A stretch of 64,000 nucleotides of DNA, from NCBI GenBank assembly GCA_964533215.1, contig CAZHLJ010000002.1:62001-126000 (forward strand), read 5' to 3'. Shown in pieces: positions 35,536-43,546 of this stretch. Positions within the stretch are counted from its first letter, which is position 1. The number at the start of each line of letters is the position of its first letter. A model generated the notes under the pieces. The model was not told the origin of the DNA. It did no database searches and worked only from the letters and a program-made list of their open reading frames with translations. The stretch comes from Bact-08 sp964533215. GTDB taxonomy: Bacteria > Bacteroidota > Bacteroidia > Bacteroidales > UBA932. Made by a program: the position numbers and the translations under genes.

Positions 35536-36225
35536 TCAGAAATTCTTTATTCCCAGTAATGCAATAAACAGGTTTTTGTTTGCCTCCTTCAATGATTCCA
35601 GTGCAAGTGGAATGTTCCATTTTTTCCGGTCTCTCTCTCCAACTTCATTTGAAACGGAGCGAAGTTCCAGAAATGGAATTTTCTCCTGAATACAGACATA
35701 GAAAAAAGCTGCTCCCTCCATACTCTCTATCTGAGGTAGAAAATCACGTTTGAGCTGCTGGGTCTTTTCAGGGAGTCCGCTTACAGTTTGAACGGTTACT
35801 GCAGTCGCCTTAGGATATATGCTCATAGCTTGCTCGATATCGTCTGAGAGTTCAGCCGCACATAGTGCTCCTCCCTTATATGGAAATGTATCTGCACCCA
35901 GAATCTTGTAGTCAAAGAGTGTCTGAAATCCTGAAAATGTCTCGAACCCAAGATCTCCGAAATGCTCTTTTTCTATTCTGGCAACAGAGCCAATTGGAAA
36001 ATCAGCCGAGAAACTCCCTGCAATTCCAATGTTTACAGCCATGTCGAACCCCTCCGAAGTTGTATTAAGTATTTTTGTGAGCCGATAGCTTGTGGAGGTG
36101 GAACCTATCCCAGTAAGCATATATGTAATTTCCAGTCCAAACTGTTCGCTTTTAGACAAAGAATTGTAGGCCTGCCTCGCTGTAATCAGCTCCTCTTCCT
36201 CTGCAGCAGTAATTAAAATTCTCAT
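35536..36225 (-). CDS. mqnB: Futalosine hydrolase MqnB
   Basis: A 229-residue nucleoside phosphorylase-fold enzyme that removes hypoxanthine from futalosine. Seen: MRILITAAEEEELITA, MAVNIGIAGSFSADFPIGSV, HFGDLGFE, TVQTVSGLPE and QIESMEGAAFFYVC (the SMEGAA active-site motif), and ELRSVSNEVGERDRKKW near the end. The start at 36225 is chosen because the longer frame to 36279 would reach into the folE promoter. A general MTA/SAH nucleosidase is the alternative; the mqnD neighbour decides for MqnB. Confidence 0.9.
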   Translation of the reverse strand: MRILITAAEEEELITARQAYNSLSKSEQFGLEITYMLTGIGSTSTSYRLTKILNTTSEGFDMAVNIGIAGSFSADFPIGSVARIEKEHFGDLGFETFSGFQTLFDYKILGADTFPYKGGALCAAELSDDIEQAMSIYPKATAVTVQTVSGLPEKTQQLKRDFLPQIESMEGAAFFYVCIQEKIPFLELRSVSNEVGERDRKKWNIPLALESLKEANKNLFIALLGIKNF

Positions 36226-36255
36226 TATTAAAACTGTTTTGTAGACTAATTTTCT

Positions 36256-36263
36256 TAATTTTG
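36256..36263 (+). promoter_or_regulatory. Candidate -7 box of folE
   Basis: TAATTTTG, 21 bases before the folE ATG. A TTTG at 36238-36241 is only 14 bases upstream, so the -33 element is unclear. Confidence 0.4.
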
Positions 36264-36284
36264 CCTCGAATTTAGACAATAATT

Positions 36285-36884
36285 ATGGCATATACAAGGA
36301 AAGAACAATATGATGAAGATGTAACTCAAAAGCTTGCTTCCCATTATAAAGAGGCATTGAGTCTGATTGGCGAGGACCCTTCCAGGGAGGGCTTGCTGTT
36401 AACCCCAATAAGAGTTGCAAGAGCAATGCAGTTCCTTACGCAAGGGTATGAGATGGATGGGGCGGCTATCCTTAATTCTGCCAAATTCAAAGAGGATTAC
36501 AGGCAAATGGTTATTGTCAAGGATATTGAACTTTATTCACTTTGTGAGCACCATATGTTGCCATTTTTCGGCAAGGCTCATGTTGCGTATATACCTAATG
36601 GTTATATTACAGGACTAAGTAAAATTGCACGAGTTGTTGAGGCTTATGCCCGTAGATTGCAGGTTCAGGAGCGTCTTACAGTCCAGATAAGAGACTGTAT
36701 TCAGGATACTCTTAACCCACTTGGGGTTGCTGTCGTGATTGAAGCATCTCATATGTGCATGCAGATAAGAGGGGTTCAGAAACAACACTCAGTGACAACT
36801 ACTTCTGCCTTTACAGGGGCTTTTCTAAAGGAGATTAAAACCAGAGAGGAGTTTATTCACCTGATCGGAGTTTCTCTTCATTGA
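36285..36884 (+). CDS. folE: GTP cyclohydrolase I
   Basis: A 199-residue zinc enzyme making dihydroneopterin triphosphate from GTP, the first step of folate synthesis. The Zn and active-site residues are in ELYSLCEHHMLPFFGKAH (Cys-x2-His) and EASHMCMQIRGVQKQHS (second Cys). EGLLLTPIRVARAM and ITGLSKIARVVEAYARRLQ are family blocks. Its last 32 bases overlap the end of the convergent histidine kinase gene. Confidence 0.96.
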   Translation: MAYTRKEQYDEDVTQKLASHYKEALSLIGEDPSREGLLLTPIRVARAMQFLTQGYEMDGAAILNSAKFKEDYRQMVIVKDIELYSLCEHHMLPFFGKAHVAYIPNGYITGLSKIARVVEAYARRLQVQERLTVQIRDCIQDTLNPLGVAVVIEASHMCMQIRGVQKQHSVTTTSAFTGAFLKEIKTREEFIHLIGVSLH

Positions 36885-38304
36885 CTTGTGATGGCTTGAT
36901 TTTGAGGGCTAGAGAGAACTCAAACACCAGACCTCCTTTTTCACCGTTTTTAACAGTAATTGTTCCTTTGTGAAGATTCACAGAGTTTCTCACTATTGAC
37001 AGACCAAGGCCGGAACCTCCACTTTTTCTGCTTCTTCCGGTCTCAACTCGGTAGAACCTCTCAAATATCCTGTTGAGATGTTTTTCAGGTACCCCTTTAC
37101 CGGTATCGTAATATCTGAAATATGCGAAATTGTCATCGCATCCGGTGTTTTCAATATAGATGCTGATATTTTCACCTCCGTGCTCGATTGAATTGTCTAT
37201 AAGGTTTTTAAACAGGGAGTAGATCAAAAGGTATATCCCTTCAATAACCAGATTGCCATCTACATTAAAGGAAAATTGAATATTTTTCTCTTCAAGTTTA
37301 AATGCAAGGTCATTTTCAATCTCATGAATGCACTCTTTGATACATATTTTTTCAATATCGAATCTTTCGGCCGCCTCTTCAATGTTATTAAGCAACGATA
37401 GGTCAGCAATCATCTCTGAAAGGCGCATTGTCTGAGCATAGGCCCTTTCCAGGAAAAAGCGTCTTTGATCATTGTCTATATTGTCTTGTTGAAGTAAAGT
37501 TTCAAGATAGCCCCTAATCCCTGTAACCGGAGTTTTGAGCTCATGGGCGACATTGTGGGTGAGCTGTTGTTTATACTGTTTTGTCTTTTCAAGTTGCCTG
37601 AATGTCTGGATAATCTTCTCTCCAACCTCTCCAAACTCATTGTCGGGAAAATTGATTTTTTCAAAATTTTCTTTCCCCTGTTGGACATTGTCTATAAACT
37701 CCTTTAAAGTGGAAAGAGGCCTGCTTATCTGCCGGCTCATATAGAAGATAAATATCACAACCACTATGAAAATGACTACTATGAAAGCCAGATATTCGTT
37801 GTCGTTTTTTATAATTGGTAGTATTGAGGAGTTGTATTCAAGTGCAGTCCTTACATACATGCCCGGATATTTCCTGGCGTAATAAAGGTATTCAGAACCA
37901 AGTGTCTCGGAATATCTTAAAGCAGAACCTCTGCCAACTATGTTTGCCTTCAATATTTCCGGTCTGGTAAGATGATTCTGTGATGAAGTGCTTTTTTCAT
38001 GCTTGCTGTCATATATAACTCTGCCGCAGGAGTCCAACAATGTTATTCTCATTTCGACAGGCAACAGAGAGGATATCTCGGACAATTTCTTTGTGACATG
38101 ACCAAAGGAAAAATCCAAAGTATCATTTGTGATATAGTTGTAGATTAGATCTGTATAGGGCTGCATCTGTGTTATAAACCTTTCCACCTTTGTCTTCTTC
38201 TCCATTTTGACAATGATAAAAGAAAAACCAAAGCTAATTGCAACCAGCAAAAGCGAGAAGTACAGAATTATCTGATGCTTGTATCTAATCCTTATCTGCT
38301 TCAT
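36853..38304 (-). CDS. Sensor histidine kinase, PhoR-like
   Basis: A 483-residue membrane kinase. Two membrane helices (about residues 12-31 and 170-190) enclose a periplasmic sensor of about 135 residues, followed by a HAMP-like segment (SRQISRPLSTLKEFI), a HisKA domain with HNVAHELKTPVTGIRGYL (phospho-acceptor His in AHELKTP) and a HATPase domain with LFKNLIDNSIEHG (N box), YDTGKGVPEKH (G1) and GGSGLGLSIVRN (G2). It overlaps its response regulator gene by 20 bases. The signal is unknown; the PhoR-like layout is common in Bacteroidota. Confidence 0.92.
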   Translation of the reverse strand: MKQIRIRYKHQIILYFSLLLVAISFGFSFIIVKMEKKTKVERFITQMQPYTDLIYNYITNDTLDFSFGHVTKKLSEISSLLPVEMRITLLDSCGRVIYDSKHEKSTSSQNHLTRPEILKANIVGRGSALRYSETLGSEYLYYARKYPGMYVRTALEYNSSILPIIKNDNEYLAFIVVIFIVVVIFIFYMSRQISRPLSTLKEFIDNVQQGKENFEKINFPDNEFGEVGEKIIQTFRQLEKTKQYKQQLTHNVAHELKTPVTGIRGYLETLLQQDNIDNDQRRFFLERAYAQTMRLSEMIADLSLLNNIEEAAERFDIEKICIKECIHEIENDLAFKLEEKNIQFSFNVDGNLVIEGIYLLIYSLFKNLIDNSIEHGGENISIYIENTGCDDNFAYFRYYDTGKGVPEKHLNRIFERFYRVETGRSRKSGGSGLGLSIVRNSVNLHKGTITVKNGEKGGLVFEFSLALKIKPSQVNEEKLRSGE

Positions 38305-39034
38305 CTATATCAAAACAATATCCGTAGCCCGAACGGTTTACAATGCAGGAACTGAATTTCTCCATTTTTTTCCGAAGCCGGGCAACGTGAACGTCTACTG
38401 TCCTTTCAAGCACATATGCCTCATTTTTCCACACAGCATCAAGAATGTCCCCTCTGGAGAATATTTTCTGCGGGGCAGCAGCCAACATGTATAATATTTC
38501 AAACTCTTTCTTTGTCAGCTTTATGATATTGTCGTCTATGATAACCTGCTTGTTGCCGGCATTTATGGAAATTCCCTGGAACTGAATTATATTCTCATCG
38601 ACCTTGCTGGCGGAGGCATTTTTTCTCTCATACTCCCTCTTCTCCATCTCAGCCTTTTTATAAAAGGCAGTCCTGCTAAGTACAGCCTGGACACGTGCAA
38701 TAACCTCTTTTATTGAAAACGGTTTTGCAATATAGTCATCGGCTCCGACATTAAACCCCTTTAGCTTGTCTGCAACATTATCTCTGGCAGTGATGAAGAT
38801 AACAGGTACATTGTTCTTATACTCATCCCTTATCAATTCAGCCAGTTTAAAACCTGATATCCCACCCAGCATGACATCCAGAAGTAGAATGTCATAGTTG
38901 TTTTTCAACATGCCAAATGCATCTTCTGCGGAATAGGCAACATCTACAAGATATCCTGCACTGCGAAGATTGAACTGAAGAATCTCACATAGATCCTCCT
39001 CGTCATCAACTACAAGTATTTTTTGCTTTTCCAT
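38285..39034 (-). CDS. Response regulator, OmpR/PhoB family
   Basis: A 249-residue regulator: receiver domain (residues 1-120) with acidic pair VVDDEED, phospho-acceptor in ILLLDVMLGG, FITARD and the Lys in YIAKPFS; then a winged-helix DNA-binding domain with ITLTKKEFEILYMLA-type recognition (KLTKKEFEILYMLA) and ERTVDVHVARLRKKM. Upstream, divergently, lies a TonB-dependent receptor gene that it may control. Confidence 0.93.
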   Translation of the reverse strand: MEKQKILVVDDEEDLCEILQFNLRSAGYLVDVAYSAEDAFGMLKNNYDILLLDVMLGGISGFKLAELIRDEYKNNVPVIFITARDNVADKLKGFNVGADDYIAKPFSIKEVIARVQAVLSRTAFYKKAEMEKREYERKNASASKVDENIIQFQGISINAGNKQVIIDDNIIKLTKKEFEILYMLAAAPQKIFSRGDILDAVWKNEAYVLERTVDVHVARLRKKMEKFSSCIVNRSGYGYCFDIDEADKD

Positions 39035-39038
39035 AGTG

Positions 39039-39071
39039 CAAATGTATGATAAGATTATAAATCAATACAAA
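39039..39071 (-). promoter_or_regulatory. Promoter of the response regulator-kinase operon
   Basis: Minus-strand TTTG (39071-39068), 21 bases, TACATTTG (39046-39039), then only four bases to the ATG at 39034. It predicts a leaderless or nearly leaderless transcript. Confidence 0.6.
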
Positions 39072-39132
39072 TCTTACGGCATTTGTAAGAATTTCTTAAT
39101 TTTTTTGTCTCACTCCCGTAACAGAAGGAATC

Positions 39133-39140
39133 TACTTTTG
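39133..39140 (+). promoter_or_regulatory. Candidate -7 box of the receptor gene
   Basis: TACTTTTG, 15 bases before the ATG at 39156. A TTTG lies 25 bases upstream, a longer spacer than usual, which would suit an activator-dependent promoter. Confidence 0.4.
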
Positions 39141-39155
39141 CCATCGGAAATTAAA

Positions 39156-41987
39156 ATGAACGAAGTGAAAAATTTACAAAAAACTTTATTTGCGCTGGCA
39201 TTATTAGTAGCGATCGCTCAAAATTTACAGGCTCAGACAACAAATGTACTAAAAGGCATTGTTATAGACAAAATATCGGGAGAGCCTGTCATCGGAGCTA
39301 CAATTTACATGGAAGACCTTAAGAGTGGAACCTCTACAGATATTGAGGGAAAATATGAATTGAGAGGGATCTCATCTGGAAAGCACAGGATTCAGGTTGC
39401 TTGTCTCACTTATAAGAAAATACTGATTCCCGATTTTGACGTCCGAGAGGGGATTAACCAGTTTGATATTGTCCTGGAGGAATCTGCCAACCTTTTGGAT
39501 GAAGTTGTAGTCACTTCTACTAAAAGAATGGGCTCCGAGCTAGCTATGGTACAGGCTACCAGAACAGCCAATGTTGTTATGAGTGGAATTTCGGGCAGGC
39601 AGATCACCCTTACACAGGACAGGAGTGCGGCTGAGGTTGTAAAAAGAATACCAGGAGTATCTATATTGAATGACAGATATATTATTGTCAGAGGCCTGGC
39701 AAGCAGATACAACAACGTCTGGCTCAATAACTCAGCAGTTCCCAGCACAGAAGCGGATACTCGTGCTTTTTCATTTGACATGCTTCCAAGTTCCCAACTG
39801 GAAAATATAATGATAGTCAAATCTCCATCGGCAGATATACCCGCCGACTTCTCCGGGGGATTTATTATGATTTCCACCAAGAGTATGCCTGATAAAAATG
39901 AAGTTTTACTTTCATATGGAGTCAATGCAAACAGCGAAACCCATTTCAATGACCATTTTTTCAACACGGCCTCTCCCACTGACTTCCTTGGTTTTGATAA
40001 CGGAGACAGAGCTTTACGCTCGGTTGTGCCTTCCAGAATCGATAATGAAAACACCTCCATGGTAAACGATGTTACAAAGAGAGGCTTTCGTAATGATTGG
40101 TCAGTAAAACAGAATCGCCCATTATTTGATCAGAGGGTTAATTTTATGATCAACAGGAGATATACACTAAATAACAATGCACAGTTAGGCATGGTAGGAG
40201 CTGCCAATTACTCCTATGGTTCTCAGACATATAAGGATATGCAGAACGCAAGATTCGGAGTTTACAATATAGTTGCAGACAAACCAGAGTATATGTATAA
40301 ATATGTCGATAACCAATATAGCATTGATGCAAAAGGGGGAGGGATGCTAAATCTGACTTATCTAAAAGGTACTACTAAAATTGAATTTCGTAACACTCTC
40401 AATCAAATCGGTAAAAACAGATATACAACCCGCACAGGATGGCAGAATATAAGTGCGATGTATAATCAGGAAAAGCAGGAGTACATGTATTCAGACAGGA
40501 CAACGTATACCGGGCAATTTGCAGGAAGTCACAAAATGTCGGATTTAGACCTGAACTGGAATATAGGATATTCATTTGCAGATCTTAATCAGCCTGACAG
40601 AAGAATAATCAACAGAGAAGAGAATCGTATCTATGGAGACCGATATTATGGTATGATGGCCATTGACCAGAATGAAATCACCAGGGACTTTGTGAAGCTG
40701 GAAGAACATATTATTTCACCTGCCATCAATATCACTTTTCCGATAAAACTCCCAAATGGGACAAGGTCTGTTTTTAAAACAGGAATTTATGGTGAGTATA
40801 AGTCCAGAGATTATAATAACCGGCAGTTTTTTTACAGGTTTAACCAGTACAATCTTCCTGAAAATTTCGTATACGGATCTGTCGTGGAAGAAATTCTCAA
40901 AGCTGAAAATCTGGGCTCAGACAAACTATATATATATGAAGATACCGACAATCGTAATAGTTACAAGGGGCAAAACATCCTGAGGGCTGGTTATCTTTCA
41001 TATAAATTACCTTTTGGAAGGTTCAATTTCCTACTTGGGCTTAGGTTGGAGGCAAACACAATGAAGCTCACAAGCTATGATAGAATTTATGGTAAAACCA
41101 CCAAGGACCGTAACTATAACCAAGTGGATCTTTTTCCATCCATGAATGCGAGTTACAATCTTAACAAGAAAAATATTATAAGGGTAGCTTATGGCTCATC
41201 TACAAACCGGCAGGAGTTCAGAGAGGTTTCTCCCTCTGTCTATTACGATTTCAACCTTTTTTCAGATGTTAAGGGAAATCCAGGTCTTAAAAATGCAATC
41301 ATTCACAATCTTGATCTAAGATACGAATATTACCCTTCAGATAATGAGTACATAACTCTAGCCTTATTTTATAAATACTTTATCAATCCTATTGAGTGGA
41401 CCTACCTTGATGCAGGGGGGTCGTATACATATACTTTTGAAAATGCGCAGGCAGCAACCAACTACGGAGCTGAGATTGACTTAAGAAAAAGTCTTGATTT
41501 TATTGGATTGAAGAATTTTACTTTCGGAATGAATGCTGCAATCATCAAGAGTGAAGTGAATTTTGACAACACCAGATCCTTGGAGAAGGACAGACCAATG
41601 CAGGGTCAGTCGCCCTATCTTGTAAATGTCTCGCTTTTTTATGACAACAAAGGTTACGGAGTAAGTGCAGGGATCCTCTACAACAGAATAGGAAAAAGAA
41701 TTTCGGGAATAGGCAGGGTAGATACGGGGTCAGGAGCAAGTATCAATAATGACGTGCCCGATACATATGAACTTCCAAGAGATATTTTAGATTTTGTGAT
41801 AACAAAGAAAATAGGAGAGAAGCTGGAGCTTAAAGCAAGTTTCAAAGATATACTGAATCAAGATATAAGGTTTGAACAGTATCCGAAATATATAGATGGA
41901 GATGGGGTGCTTCAGCAGAGGAGTCAGCTTAGTAAAAGCTTTAATCCAGGAGCGAACATTTTCCTTGGAGTGCAAATGAATTTCTAA
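39156..41987 (+). CDS. TonB-dependent outer membrane receptor with carboxypeptidase-like regulatory domain
   Basis: A 943-residue outer membrane protein. Signal peptide MNEVKNLQKTLFALALL to LQAQ; a CarboxypepD_reg-like beta-sandwich (KGIVIDKISGEPVIGATIY to about residue 110); plug domain with RSAAEVVKRIPGVSI, YIIVRGLASRYNNVWLN and PADFSGGFIMISTKS; and a large C-terminal beta barrel ending in NIFLGVQMNF (terminal Phe). It has no STN domain and no SusD partner, unlike the receptor at 51415. The RGLASRYNN plug wording marks a subfamily that I cannot tie to a substrate. The frame from 39036 is rejected because the first 40 codons precede the signal peptide and cross the promoter. A beta-helix lipoprotein gene follows by 10 bases. 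Confidence 0.88.
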   Translation: MNEVKNLQKTLFALALLVAIAQNLQAQTTNVLKGIVIDKISGEPVIGATIYMEDLKSGTSTDIEGKYELRGISSGKHRIQVACLTYKKILIPDFDVREGINQFDIVLEESANLLDEVVVTSTKRMGSELAMVQATRTANVVMSGISGRQITLTQDRSAAEVVKRIPGVSILNDRYIIVRGLASRYNNVWLNNSAVPSTEADTRAFSFDMLPSSQLENIMIVKSPSADIPADFSGGFIMISTKSMPDKNEVLLSYGVNANSETHFNDHFFNTASPTDFLGFDNGDRALRSVVPSRIDNENTSMVNDVTKRGFRNDWSVKQNRPLFDQRVNFMINRRYTLNNNAQLGMVGAANYSYGSQTYKDMQNARFGVYNIVADKPEYMYKYVDNQYSIDAKGGGMLNLTYLKGTTKIEFRNTLNQIGKNRYTTRTGWQNISAMYNQEKQEYMYSDRTTYTGQFAGSHKMSDLDLNWNIGYSFADLNQPDRRIINREENRIYGDRYYGMMAIDQNEITRDFVKLEEHIISPAINITFPIKLPNGTRSVFKTGIYGEYKSRDYNNRQFFYRFNQYNLPENFVYGSVVEEILKAENLGSDKLYIYEDTDNRNSYKGQNILRAGYLSYKLPFGRFNFLLGLRLEANTMKLTSYDRIYGKTTKDRNYNQVDLFPSMNASYNLNKKNIIRVAYGSSTNRQEFREVSPSVYYDFNLFSDVKGNPGLKNAIIHNLDLRYEYYPSDNEYITLALFYKYFINPIEWTYLDAGGSYTYTFENAQAATNYGAEIDLRKSLDFIGLKNFTFGMNAAIIKSEVNFDNTRSLEKDRPMQGQSPYLVNVSLFYDNKGYGVSAGILYNRIGKRISGIGRVDTGSGASINNDVPDTYELPRDILDFVITKKIGEKLELKASFKDILNQDIRFEQYPKYIDGDGVLQQRSQLSKSFNPGANIFLGVQMNF

Positions 41988-41997
41988 TAAAACAGAT

Positions 41998-43506
41998 ATG
42001 AAAAAAATTAAAAGAACATTATTGTTGTCGACAGTATTTATGACAGCAATCATCTTAAATTCGTGCAGTAAGAATGATAAGCCTGATGTAGTGCCACCCT
42101 CTTCTGGGGAGCAGATAGTTTTTAACACTAATGAAATAGGGAATGGCGACCAGGAGTTTGAAATCAAACAGGATCATACAATAAAGAAAGGTGTCTATTT
42201 GCTTAAAGGATGGATATACATTACTTCAGGTGCAACTTTGACGATTGAGCCGGGAACAGTAATCAAAGGTGACAAGGATACAAAATCTGCAATTATAGTA
42301 GAGATGGGCGGAAAAATAAATGCGCAAGGAACAGCATCTTTGCCTATCGTATTTACTTCAAATCAGCCTGCAGGTTCCAGAAAACCTGGAGACTGGGGTG
42401 GGATAATAATTTGTGGAAAAGCCAGAAACAATAAGACAGAGATGATAATCGAAGGAGGACCTCGTTCAAGGCATGGCGGAGACAATGACGCTGACAACTC
42501 GGGTGTGCTTTCTTATGTAAGGATTGAATTCGCAGGATATCCTTTCAGAACGGACCAAGAGATCAACGGCTTGACTTTGGGTTCTGTCGGGAGTGGGACT
42601 AAGATAGATCATGTACAGGTATCTTATTCAAATGATGATTCTTTCGAATGGTTCGGAGGAGCAGTTGATGCCAAGTATCTTATAGCATATCATGGCTGGG
42701 ATGATGATTTTGATACGGACAATGGATTTAGGGGTAACATCCAATTTTGTCTGAGTGTGAGAAATCCAAAAATTGCAGATAAATCAAATTCAAACGGGTT
42801 CGAATCAGATAACAACTCTGATGGTACTACTCAAGCTCCTGTTACAAAACCTGTATTTTCAAATGTTACTATGATAGGGCCAATCGGTCAGGATAAAATG
42901 TTCTCAAATACAACTGCTTATATTGACGGAGGTAAATTTAACCCGGCTAATGGCTCAAAACTTGGTCAGTTTCAATCTGCCATGCAAATCCGCAGAAGTT
43001 CAAACTTGTGTTGCTATAACTCTGTTGCAGTAGGATTTCCTGTAGGTATTATGATATGCAACGACAAAGGGTCCAAGACTCAAGGCTTTGCGACTGCTGG
43101 AAGTATTAGTCTGAAAAACATTGTTTTCGCCGGTTTGTCAATTTACGGCAGCGATAAAGACGCTTCGTTCAAAGATTCCCTATCCGTTGATGCTACCACA
43201 TTCGATAAAACTGCTTCGGAATCATTTTCCGCTGGTTTTTTCAAGAAAAGTACAAACAGCAACTTTATCTACCCAAATATTGAAGATATAATGCTTATGC
43301 AGCCAAACAGTCTCTTTCCGGGAGCAAACTGGGGGCCAAAGGCAGGTAGCCCACTCTTAAACAGAAGTGGTCTTTTCATAGACTCCAATGTAGCAGGATC
43401 ATTTTTCGACAAAGTGAATTTCATAGGGGCTTTTAAATCGGATGCATATGTGGACAATTGGACGGCAAGATGGTCTAATTTTGACCCACAGATGACAATA
43501 TATTGA
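41998..43506 (+). CDS. Right-handed beta-helix-like lipoprotein paired with the receptor
   Basis: A 502-residue lipoprotein (signal MKKIKRTLLLSTVFMTAII, lipobox ILNSC). After a short linker comes a region rich in turns and glycine: YITSGATLTIEPGTVIKG, INAQGTASLPIVFTSNQ, GGIIICGKARNN, LSYVRIEFAGY, GTKIDHVQVSYSNDDSFEWFGG. This is the repeated rung pattern of a parallel beta helix. DNDADNSG and HGWDDDFDTDNGF look like possible cation-binding turns. I do not recognise an enzyme site. Its tight position behind the TonB-dependent receptor suggests a surface or periplasmic partner in uptake of the same ligand. Confidence 0.75.
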   Translation: MKKIKRTLLLSTVFMTAIILNSCSKNDKPDVVPPSSGEQIVFNTNEIGNGDQEFEIKQDHTIKKGVYLLKGWIYITSGATLTIEPGTVIKGDKDTKSAIIVEMGGKINAQGTASLPIVFTSNQPAGSRKPGDWGGIIICGKARNNKTEMIIEGGPRSRHGGDNDADNSGVLSYVRIEFAGYPFRTDQEINGLTLGSVGSGTKIDHVQVSYSNDDSFEWFGGAVDAKYLIAYHGWDDDFDTDNGFRGNIQFCLSVRNPKIADKSNSNGFESDNNSDGTTQAPVTKPVFSNVTMIGPIGQDKMFSNTTAYIDGGKFNPANGSKLGQFQSAMQIRRSSNLCCYNSVAVGFPVGIMICNDKGSKTQGFATAGSISLKNIVFAGLSIYGSDKDASFKDSLSVDATTFDKTASESFSAGFFKKSTNSNFIYPNIEDIMLMQPNSLFPGANWGPKAGSPLLNRSGLFIDSNVAGSFFDKVNFIGAFKSDAYVDNWTARWSNFDPQMTIY

Positions 43507-43546
43507 TATTTGTTATATATTTGTCTGTTTTACATCATTTATAACG

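Noticed and set aside
39036..39155. Upstream extension of the receptor gene
   Set aside because: The first 40 codons precede a complete signal peptide and contain the divergent promoter region.
39410..40060. Minus-strand open frame of 216 codons
   Set aside because: Antisense shadow of the TonB-dependent receptor plug; the composition is the complement of a coding frame and no motif is recognisable.
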